This document shows, in pieces, positions 13,526-19,236 of a stretch of DNA of 19,236 nt (positions are counted from its first letter, which is position 1; the number at the start of each line of letters is the position of its first letter). Location: the NCBI GenBank assembly GCA_002408385.1, contig DHSB01000209.1, positions 1 to 19,236 on the forward strand, written 5' to 3'. A program made the position numbers and the translations under genes. Below the pieces are notes generated by a model. That model was not told the origin of the DNA. It saw nothing but the letters and a program-made list of their open reading frames with translations, and made no database searches. This DNA is from Myxococcales bacterium UBA5297 (lineage in GTDB: Bacteria > Myxococcota > Myxococcia > Myxococcales > UBA5297).

Positions 13526-13632
13526 AAGACCTCGGTCTGGAGCCCGTCGAGGCTGGCGGCGGTCGGGGCCGCCGCGCCGGGCTCGACCGACGCGAAAACA
13601 ACGAGAGCGAGAACCGCTGCGCACCACCGCAT
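13526..13632 (-). pseudogene. Host secreted-protein gene interrupted by the prophage (5' fragment)
   Basis: The ATG at 13632, with CAGGAGGTG 4-12 bases upstream, starts a signal peptide of MRWC, hydrophobic AAVLALVVFAS, and a PGAAA/AP cleavage site, followed by TAASLDGLQTEVF. After roughly 35 codons the frame enters the prophage end and stops at 13459 after a meaningless tail. Good start signals and a proper export signal show that this was a working host gene for an exported protein. The remainder should lie beyond the left end of the prophage, outside the window. Too little remains to name the protein. Confidence 0.72.
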
Positions 13633-13766
13633 GGGCACCTCCTGGCAACGTCTGGAGTCTAGCCGAGGAAGCGGAGTCGAGGGCGCTGCGCTGCGAGGAG
13701 TGGTGAGTATCGAGTTGGGAGTGGGGAGCCGCCGGGATCGCCCGTGCATCTGCTCGATTCCGGGAC

Positions 13767-13831
13767 GGGCGCTTTGCGAAGCGCCCCTACCAACCTGCGA
13801 CCGATGTGCTCGGGTTCCGGGCGATGCCCGG
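13767..13831. repeat. REP-like palindromes in the intergenic region
   Basis: The 220-bp gap between the broken secreted-protein gene and the kinase-like gene holds two palindromes: GGGCGCTT/AAGCGCCC around TGCG (13767-13786) and CCGGGC/GCCCGG around GAT (13817-13831). Neither is followed by a T-run in either direction. They look like repetitive extragenic elements found in many high-GC genomes, or weak 3' mRNA ends for the minus-strand kinase gene. The rest of this gap shows nothing else. Confidence 0.4.
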
Positions 13832-13852
13832 GCTGTCGACTCTCGACCGCCG

Positions 13853-14803
13853 TCAGACGAAGAGCGCTGCCGCGAGCGTCGAGGCGATGGGGATCGTCAG
13901 GTTGTCGTCGAGCCGGTCGGTGAACAGCTCGGCCGCCGCGCCCGCGAGCGCCGCGCCGAAGCCGGCCGCGAGGCGCGAGGCGAGAGGCAAGTCGGGATAG
14001 AACCCCAGCAGGAATCCGGCGGCGACGAGAGTGCCGGCCACGAGAAAGGCGAGCGAGCCCTGCAGGCTCTTCTTGCCGTAAAGCTTGAGCGTGCCGAAGC
14101 GCCGGCCAAACCAGGCCGCGGCGGGATCGGCAAAGCCGAGCACCAGCACGCCGGCGAGCACCGCGGGCCGCGAGAAGACCGGGGTGATGAAGCAGAGCGC
14201 GAGCAGGTACCAGGTCGAAGAGTTGACCCGGTAGTACTCGTGGGGCCGCGCGATGAGCCGGAAGACCTTCTTTACCAGCACATCGTTCCAGCGCGCGAAG
14301 AAGCGGCGCGAGATCTCGAGCGAGAGGAACACACCGAGCACCGTCAGCAGCACCGCCATCGACTGCGCGCGCGTGAGCACGAACTGATAGAGCACGGTGC
14401 ACAGCACGCCCATCGACATGTGGAACAGCGTGCGAGGGCCGATGAGCGGCTTGAGCGATGCGAGGGCGCGTCGCTGGCCGGCGGCGGCGCGGTAGGCCTT
14501 GATCCACGCCTCGTACGAGCGGGCCGCGTCCTCGTAAGCGGCGAGCAGTCGCTTGCGGCCTTCGCCAGACTCGAGCGCGACCTTGAGCTGGGCGAGCGAT
14601 TCGTACAGCCCGGACCAGGGCCGCTGGGCCGCCTGCGTCTCGTTGACCGGGGCCTTCGCGAGCAGCCGCGCGCAGTGTTGACGAGCCTCCTCGAGTCGAC
14701 CCTTCTTCAAGTGGGAAGGGAGGCTGTCGAGGAAGGCACCGGCCTCCTCGGCGAATTGCAGGAGCTGCAGCTCGAGCGGCGAAACGGCGATGGACGTGGA
14801 CAT
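13853..14803 (-). CDS. CTP-dependent lipid/polyprenol kinase-like membrane protein
   Basis: A 316-residue integral membrane protein whose residues about 125-316 carry the signature of the dolichol kinase, phytol kinase and yeast Dgk1 (CTP-dependent diacylglycerol kinase) family: LEISRRF (162-168), RVNSSTWYLLA (192-202), ADPAAAWFGRRFGTLKLYGKKSLQGS (225-250, split here as ADPAAAW, GRRFG and KKSLQGS) and the closing DDNLTIPI (299-306). Six or so hydrophobic segments fit a multi-pass inner-membrane enzyme transferring CTP phosphate to a lipid alcohol. The first 120 residues are a soluble helical extension not usual for the family. The substrate cannot be told. ATG 14803 is used; ATG 14836 is possible; neither has a clear ribosome binding site. 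Confidence 0.78.
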   Translation of the reverse strand: MSTSIAVSPLELQLLQFAEEAGAFLDSLPSHLKKGRLEEARQHCARLLAKAPVNETQAAQRPWSGLYESLAQLKVALESGEGRKRLLAAYEDAARSYEAWIKAYRAAAGQRRALASLKPLIGPRTLFHMSMGVLCTVLYQFVLTRAQSMAVLLTVLGVFLSLEISRRFFARWNDVLVKKVFRLIARPHEYYRVNSSTWYLLALCFITPVFSRPAVLAGVLVLGFADPAAAWFGRRFGTLKLYGKKSLQGSLAFLVAGTLVAAGFLLGFYPDLPLASRLAAGFGAALAGAAAELFTDRLDDNLTIPIASTLAAALFV

Positions 14804-14838
14804 GGGCGCTCGGGGGACCGGATTGGAGGCGCGCATGG

Positions 14839-14854
14839 TGTGCGATCGCGCACA
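14839..14854. promoter_or_regulatory. Short dyad upstream of the kinase-like gene
   Basis: TGTGCG (14839-14844) and CGCACA (14849-14854) form a 16-bp dyad around ATCG, 36 bp upstream of the ATG at 14803. It could be an operator, and would then favour the 14803 start. The rest of the 14837-14998 gap, which lies downstream of the aminotransferase, shows no T-rich terminator. Chance is a real alternative in DNA of this composition. Confidence 0.25.
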
Positions 14855-14998
14855 GTGCGGTCAAGCGGTTGGCGCGGGCACGCGCGCGGAATCGCTAAGA
14901 AGGCGAGGCCTTCGCGATGGGAGAGACCGGCGCAAAAGGGAGCGCCGCGAGCCCGGCGGGGCGCGCGGCGCTGAGAACGGCCTTTGCCGATGCCTGGG

Positions 14999-16354
14999 CT
15001 ACTTGAACGCGACGTGGAATGCGGCGATCCGCTCGACGACCGCGCGGATCTTCTCGGTCGGCGGCAGGATGGTGGTGCGAAAGTGCGCCGTGCCCGCGCG
15101 CTGGCCAAAGCCGGTACCGGGCACGACGCAGATTCCGGTCTGCTCGAGCAGGGCCATGCAGTACTCGCCGTCGGTGCGCCCGGGCGGCAGCGTGATGCGC
15201 GGGAAGGCGTACATCGAGCCGGCGACGGGGACGCACTGGATGCCGGGGATGCGGTTGAGGCCCTCGACGAGCAGCTTGGCGCGCTCCTTCAGGTTGTTGA
15301 GGACGGTGTCGCGCTCGCGCACGTAGAGCTCGTGGCTCGCCTCGCCCGGCTTCGGCGGACGCACCATGCAGTAGGTCGCCACCTGGCCGGTGACGTTCGA
15401 GCAGAGGCTGACGCTCTGCAGCTTGGTGACCTGGGTGAAGACGTCGGCCGGGACGTTGCGGATCTCCATGTAGCCGCCGCGCTGGCCGCACTCACCGAGG
15501 AAGCCCTTGGAGCAAGAGTGGAAGCTGAAGAGGCTGACGTCCTTCTCGCCGCTCTCGACGAGCACCTTGGCCAAGCTCACGAACGAGTCGCCGTCGCGGT
15601 AGACGTTCTCCTGGTAGACCTCGTCGGCCAGGATAGCGAGGTGGTGCTCCTTGGCGAAGCCGAGGAGCATCTCGATGTTGGCGCGGTCGAGGACGCTGCC
15701 AGTCGGGTTGCCAGGGTTCAGGACGCAGAGGCCCTTCACCTTGATCCCGGCGTTGGTGGCCTCGCGCAGGCTCTGCTGCAGCAGAGCCTCGCTCAGCTTC
15801 CAGTCGTGGGCTTCGTCGAGGTAGTAGCCGACCTGTCGGCCCTCGTAGAGCGCCAGGGTGGCGCTGTAGAGCGGGTACTGCGGGATGGGGATCATCACCC
15901 CGTCGTTGGGACCGGAGATGAGCAGGCGCAGGGCGGTCTGCACACCCTTGCTGGCGCCGTCGGTCAGCCAGATCATCTCGGGGTCGGTCGGGATGCCGTC
16001 ACGCTCGTGGATGAAGCTGGCGACCGCTTCGCGGATGAACCGGATGCCCTTGCTGTCGGAGTAGGCGCCCAGACCGTGCTTCGAGCCCTTGAGAACCGCC
16101 TTCGCGGTGGCGAGCACGTCGGCCGGGAAGAGCTGAGGCGCCTGTTCGATGAGCGCCGGGTACTGGCAGAGGGCGAGGACCTGGCGGATGTACGTGAGGG
16201 GCTTCTGCTCCAGCGACTGCGGGTTGCCGATGTTGCAGTAGATGATCTCTCTGCCGTCGCGCTCGAGCTCCTGAGCTCGTGCGACGATGGGGCCGCGCAC
16301 CGCGTACTCGGTCTTGAGGACGGCGTTGCCGAGGTCCTTGAGCTGGATGGTCAT
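14999..16354 (-). CDS. Alanine aminotransferase (animal/plant-type ALT)
   Basis: A 451-residue fold-type I PLP enzyme that interconverts alanine plus 2-oxoglutarate with pyruvate plus glutamate in the cytoplasm. It follows the eukaryotic ALT/GPT pattern rather than the bacterial AlaA type: YAVRGPIVARAQELE (17-31), CNIGNPQ (40-46), KPLTYIRQVLAL (51-62), HGLGAYSDSKGI (93-104), LNPGNPTG with N216, ADEVYQENVY with D244 and Y247, and SFHSCSKGFLGECGQRGGY with the PLP lysine K283. Start ATG 16354 has AGGAG 7 bases upstream. Length is close to family norm (about 480-500 in animals). No residue of the active site looks altered. It is followed after about 195 bp by the kinase-like gene on the same strand; any functional link is unproven. 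Confidence 0.92.
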   Translation of the reverse strand: MTIQLKDLGNAVLKTEYAVRGPIVARAQELERDGREIIYCNIGNPQSLEQKPLTYIRQVLALCQYPALIEQAPQLFPADVLATAKAVLKGSKHGLGAYSDSKGIRFIREAVASFIHERDGIPTDPEMIWLTDGASKGVQTALRLLISGPNDGVMIPIPQYPLYSATLALYEGRQVGYYLDEAHDWKLSEALLQQSLREATNAGIKVKGLCVLNPGNPTGSVLDRANIEMLLGFAKEHHLAILADEVYQENVYRDGDSFVSLAKVLVESGEKDVSLFSFHSCSKGFLGECGQRGGYMEIRNVPADVFTQVTKLQSVSLCSNVTGQVATYCMVRPPKPGEASHELYVRERDTVLNNLKERAKLLVEGLNRIPGIQCVPVAGSMYAFPRITLPPGRTDGEYCMALLEQTGICVVPGTGFGQRAGTAHFRTTILPPTEKIRAVVERIAAFHVAFK

Positions 16355-16640
16355 GGTTGTCTCCTGACGGCGAAAGAAGCGGCCTGCATGGTCGCCCGGA
16401 AAAGCGGCGAGAGTCTGCTAGATGGCCCCGGGAGGTTCAAGGGGGAGAGTAGTCTCGCAGAAGAGGCGACTCCCCGCGAAAACCATCAACGATTCGGCCA
16501 GGCGGCGACCGTCTCGAGCCCCGGCGCTCGTCGCCGCGTGACGAACGCCGACCCCCAAGCCTCGACGGATGCCGATGGTGAGCGAGGCTCCGAGCGCCGC
16601 CGTAGAAAAGCCGAGCGCCGGCCGGGTTAGCATCGCGCGC
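16355..16640. other. Divergent intergenic region between alanine aminotransferase and thioesterase
   Basis: A 286-bp gap between divergently transcribed genes should carry both promoters. I see no strong -10/-35 pair. An imperfect inverted repeat (AGTC..CGC near 16452 and GCGACT near 16467) may fold, but the match is short. The thioesterase frame is open upstream to 16569, so the ATG at 16569 is an alternative start for that gene. Confidence 0.4.
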
Positions 16641-17051
16641 ATGGACACCGAGAAACTCCTCGACCACTTCAAGAAGGACCGCTTCGCGACCGGCAATGGA
16701 ATCGAGCTGCTCGAGATCTCCCCAGGCCACGCCAGGGCACGGATGAAGGTGGAGGAGCGCCATCTCAACGCCGCTGGCGTCGTCCAGGGCGGGGCGGTCT
16801 TCACTTTGGCGGACTATGCGTTCGCGGGGGCCTCCAACTCTCGCGGGCAGCTCGCGCTCGGCGTCGGCGCCCACGTCTCGTTTCTCAAGGCAGTGAGCGG
16901 AGGCGTGCTCGTGGCCGACGCGCACGAAGAGGCGGCCAGCCGCAGGCTGTGCACCTGCACGGTGCGGGTCACCGACGAGGGCGGCGAGCTGGTCGCGCTC
17001 TTTGCCGGAACCGCGTACCGCAAGGACGAGCCGGTGCCTCCCGCCCGCTGA
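16641..17051 (+). CDS. PaaI-like hotdog-fold acyl-CoA thioesterase
   Basis: A 136-residue single hotdog domain that hydrolyses acyl- or aryl-CoA thioesters in the cytoplasm; PaaI relatives remove stalled CoA esters during aromatic degradation. The key motif is RHLNAAGVVQGGAVFTLADYAF (about residues 39-60; HLN, GGAVF and LAD are the catalytic and binding parts), followed by VGAHVSFLKAV, the CTCTVRVTDEGGELVALFAGTAYRK strands and a short tail. The ATG at 16641 gives a protein of usual family length; no clear ribosome binding site precedes it. No phenylacetate pathway genes are nearby, so the physiological substrate is unknown. Confidence 0.87.
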   Translation: MDTEKLLDHFKKDRFATGNGIELLEISPGHARARMKVEERHLNAAGVVQGGAVFTLADYAFAGASNSRGQLALGVGAHVSFLKAVSGGVLVADAHEEAASRRLCTCTVRVTDEGGELVALFAGTAYRKDEPVPPAR

Positions 17052-17265
17052 AGCGATCGGCACGCTGGCCTCTTCATGAGGTGTCGGGAACTCTTCTGCG
17101 ACGTATCGCGCCGAGGCGGGGAGCACCGCCGTCTCGGCGGCCTGCGTATAAGGGTGAAGAAGAGGCGCCCAAGTGAGGCTGAGAAGGACTTATCGACGGA
17201 TCTTCAGGCGTTCGCTCTGATCACTTCCTGGACCGGTTGGCATCCAAGGGCTGGAGGAGACACCC
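17052..17265. other. Intergenic region with a GC-rich bulged hairpin
   Basis: After the thioesterase, GCCGAGGCGG (17110-17119) pairs with CCGC (17126-17129) and, beyond a 3-base bulge, CTCGGC (17133-17138). It is GC-rich but followed by GGCCTGCGTA, not Ts, so a terminator role is uncertain. The GGAGGAG ribosome binding site of the next gene lies at the end of the gap. No gene is seen here. Confidence 0.35.
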
Positions 17266-17631
17266 ATGACACGCAAGATGCTCGCTCGGACCGCGGTGCT
17301 CGCCCTGCTCGCGCTCGGACTTGTCTCCTGTGGCTGTCGCGAGGACGAGATCGGCTCGGCGGATGCCTGCTCGCGGTTCACAGACACGCTCACGCAAGCT
17401 CTCACCGACTGCGGGATGGACACCACGTTCGCCTCGTACCTGTGCTACGCGACCTGCGGCAGCGCCTGCATCGAAGCGGCTCGGGTCGAGGCGTGTACCG
17501 GCGCCATCCGGGCGCTCGGCTGTGAGCGGTTGAGCACGGTGGCGGTCACCTCGATCGAGAGTTGCAGTCAGGTCCTCGACGAGATCGCCGACGACGGAAG
17601 ATGCGGCGGCTTCGACGACGATGACGATTGA
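17266..17631 (+). CDS. Cys-rich outer-surface lipoprotein candidate
   Basis: A 121-residue exported protein with a signal peptide and lipobox: basic MTRKMLAR, hydrophobic TAVLALLALGL and LVSC with acylated Cys22. The mature part has ten further cysteines (24, 35, 49, 60, 64, 68, 77, 86, 100, 113), enough for five disulfides, and a C-terminal run of aspartates (FDDDDD). The ATG follows GGAGGAG by 6 bases. The pattern fits the small disulfide-rich lipoproteins common in myxobacteria and relatives. No function or named family is recognised. The acidic tail could bind divalent cations, which is only a guess. Confidence 0.78.
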   Translation: MTRKMLARTAVLALLALGLVSCGCREDEIGSADACSRFTDTLTQALTDCGMDTTFASYLCYATCGSACIEAARVEACTGAIRALGCERLSTVAVTSIESCSQVLDEIADDGRCGGFDDDDD

Positions 17632-17823
17632 CCGGTCGGGCGTCCGTTCCCCGAGTCGTGCAAGGCGAGAGGTGGGCAGACTCCGCGATCCGGGCGGCGC
17701 CTGCCCGCATCCCTGGCGGTCGAGCGCGGGATTCCTCCCATCGGTTTGGCGAATTGCAGTAAACCGGCGCGCGCCGCCCGGCACTCACCGCCTGGCCGAA
17801 CGACCTCCAGGGACCGCCATCAC

Positions 17824-19236
17824 GTGATTCGTTTCGACCGCATCAGCAAGCAGCACGGGAAACAGCTCCTGTTCATCGAGGCCTCCGCCGCCGTCAACCG
17901 CGGCGAGAAGGTCGGCCTCGTCGGCCCCAACGGCTCCGGCAAGTCGACGCTCTTTCGCATGGTCATGCGCGAGGAGCAGCCCGACGAGGGCCAGGTCTCC
18001 ATCGACCGCGGCGTGACCGTCGGCTACTTCAGCCAGGATGTCGGCGAGATGGCCGGCAAGACCGTGGTCGAGGAGACCATGGACGGCGCCGGGCCGGTCT
18101 CCGAGGTCGCGGCCGAGCTGCATGCGCTCGAGCAGGCGATGGCCGACCCCGAGCGCTTCGACGAGCTCGACGAGCTCATCGCGCGCTTCGGCGAGGTCCA
18201 GGCGCGCTACGAGGAGCTCGGCGGCTACGGGCTCGAGGCGCGGGCCCGGGAGATCCTCGCCGGCCTCGGGTTCGAGCAGGAGGTGATGGACGGCGACGTC
18301 GCCCAGCTCTCCGGCGGCTGGAAGATGCGCGTCGCGCTCGCCCGCATCCTGCTGATGCGCCCGGACGCGATGCTCCTCGACGAGCCGACCAACCACCTCG
18401 ACATCGAGTCGATCATCTGGCTCGAGGGCTTCCTCAAGGCCTACCCGGGCGCGGTGCTGATGACCTGCCACGACCGCGCCTTCTTGAACCGCGTCGTCAC
18501 CAAGATCATCGAGATCGACGGCGGCGAGCTGCAGAGCTTCTCGGGCGACTACGACTTCTACGAGCGCCAGCGCGCCCTCAACGAGGCGCAGGCCGAGGCC
18601 CAGTACCAGCGCCAGCAGGCGATGCTCGCCAAGGAGATGCAGTTCATCGAGCGCTTCAAGGCGCAGGCGGCGAAGGCCGCGCAGGTGCAGTCACGCGTCA
18701 AGAAGTTGGAGAAGATTGACAAGGTCGAGCCGCCGCAGCGGCGCAAGAAGCTCACCTTCGAGTTCCTACCCGCGCCGCGCTCGGGCGAGGACGTCGCCCG
18801 GCTCGCGAAGGTGCGCAAGGCGTGGGGGGCCAAGGTCATCTACGACCGCTTCGACCTCCTGGTGCGCCGCCAGGAGCGCTGGTGCGTGATGGGCGTCAAC
18901 GGCGCCGGCAAGTCGACGCTGCTCAAGCTCATCGCCGGCGCCGCCCAGGCCGACTCGGGCGAGGTGACCGTCGGGGCCCGCGTGAAGATGGGCTACTTCG
19001 CCCAGCACGCGATGGAGCTGCTCGACCCGCAGAAGAGCGTCTGGGACGTGCTCGTCGATGCCTTCCCCAAGGCCTCGGTCGGCTCGCTGCGCACGCTCGC
19101 CGGCTGCTTCGGGTTCTCGGGCGACGACATCCTCAAGCCCTGCCGCATCCTCTCCGGCGGCGAGAAGGCGCGGCTGGTGCTCGCGCGGATGCTCTACGAC
19201 CCGCCCAACTTCCTCGTGCTCGACGAGCCGACCAAC
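17824..19236 (+). CDS. ABC-F family ATPase, ribosome-associated (3' end outside window)
   Basis: The reading frame is open from a GTG at 17824 to the window end (471 codons, incomplete). It has the ABC-F layout of two nucleotide-binding domains and no membrane part. NBD1 has Walker A GPNGSGKST (34-42), signature LSGGWKMRVALARILL and Walker B/D-loop LLDEPTNHLD. A charged helical linker (the P-site tRNA interaction region, about 250-300) follows. NBD2 has Walker A GVNGAGKST, signature LSGGEKARLVLARMLY and LVLDEPTN at the edge. ABC-F proteins act on the ribosome in translation rescue or antibiotic protection. It resembles YbiT/EttA/Uup-type housekeeping members, and nothing here shows resistance. 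The ribosome binding site is weak (AGGGA). Confidence 0.9.
   Translation, partial: MIRFDRISKQHGKQLLFIEASAAVNRGEKVGLVGPNGSGKSTLFRMVMREEQPDEGQVSIDRGVTVGYFSQDVGEMAGKTVVEETMDGAGPVSEVAAELHALEQAMADPERFDELDELIARFGEVQARYEELGGYGLEARAREILAGLGFEQEVMDGDVAQLSGGWKMRVALARILLMRPDAMLLDEPTNHLDIESIIWLEGFLKAYPGAVLMTCHDRAFLNRVVTKIIEIDGGELQSFSGDYDFYERQRALNEAQAEAQYQRQQAMLAKEMQFIERFKAQAAKAAQVQSRVKKLEKIDKVEPPQRRKKLTFEFLPAPRSGEDVARLAKVRKAWGAKVIYDRFDLLVRRQERWCVMGVNGAGKSTLLKLIAGAAQADSGEVTVGARVKMGYFAQHAMELLDPQKSVWDVLVDAFPKASVGSLRTLAGCFGFSGDDILKPCRILSGGEKARLVLARMLYDPPNFLVLDEPTN

Noticed and set aside
13631..14974. + strand open frame of 447 codons opposite the kinase-like gene
   Set aside because: Arg/Glu/Gly-rich low-complexity shadow; the minus strand codes a membrane protein with conserved kinase motifs.
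14984..16630. Long + strand open frame (548 codons) opposite the alanine aminotransferase
   Set aside because: It mirrors the aminotransferase in the antisense frame; the minus-strand protein has complete PLP-enzyme motifs, while this one has repetitive Val/Ala/Asp/Glu/Leu content typical of high-GC antisense frames.
17110..17138. GC-rich hairpin after the thioesterase as an intrinsic terminator
   Set aside because: Bulged stem and no T-run after it in either direction, so I only mention it in the intergenic entry.
17824..19236. ABC-F protein as an antibiotic-resistance gene
   Set aside because: The sequence looks like the common housekeeping YbiT/EttA/Uup types and nothing in context indicates resistance.

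Overview
The window is high-GC DNA, most likely from a deltaproteobacterium or myxobacterium-like host. This is an inference from composition, the Cys-rich lipoprotein and the animal/plant-type alanine aminotransferase; no rRNA or marker gene fixes the taxon. About the first 13.5 kb is a Mu-like transposable prophage. The rest is host chromosome, and the junction between them can be placed by sequence.

Prophage, 1 to about 13525, nearly all on the + strand. The early block has a MuA-type DDE transposase (5' end at or beyond the window edge), a MuB-type ATPase, then tightly coupled small genes: a Lar-like restriction-alleviation protein, a Cys-rich zinc-binding candidate, two unknown helical proteins, a 154-aa unknown, a winged-helix protein, a Cro/LacI-type HTH protein with a Cys-rich tail, and a short unknown. 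One small gene lies on the opposite strand at 5133-5453. Then come the Gam-like DNA-end protector, gp16-like DUF1018 and the Mor-family activator. The late block begins after a perfect hairpin at 7009-7043: holin-like membrane protein, gp25-like protein, VpaChn25_0724/gp26-like protein, DUF3486/gp27, large terminase gp28, portal gp29 (DUF935), Mu F-like head morphogenesis protein with a C-terminal PBECR-type nuclease (toxin-like) domain, and gpG-like virion morphogenesis protein. Then the phage stops. There is no protease/scaffold, major capsid, tail, baseplate, fibre or endolysin gene in view, although a convincing right end lies only about 235 bp after the last gene.

Right end. Two 18-bp near-identical repeats, 94 bp apart, sit just inside a TCAACA terminus at 13525 (TGTTGA read inward, the TG...CA rule of Mu-like ends). 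Just outside begins a minus-strand host gene with a strong ribosome binding site and a signal peptide (start 13632) that is cut off after about 35 codons, so the prophage inactivated a secreted-protein gene.

Host region. On the minus strand are a CTP-dependent dolichol/phytol/diacylglycerol kinase-type membrane protein and an alanine aminotransferase. On the plus strand are a PaaI-like hotdog thioesterase, a Cys-rich lipoprotein and an ABC-F ATPase that runs off the window.

The most notable items are the toxin-like nuclease domain on the virion morphogenesis protein with its lower-GC coding sequence, the truncated or satellite-like late region with an apparently intact right end, two hairpins that would hide Shine-Dalgarno sequences, the antisense gene, and a reused 15-bp gene-junction sequence that gives consecutive proteins the same GGAR C-terminus.
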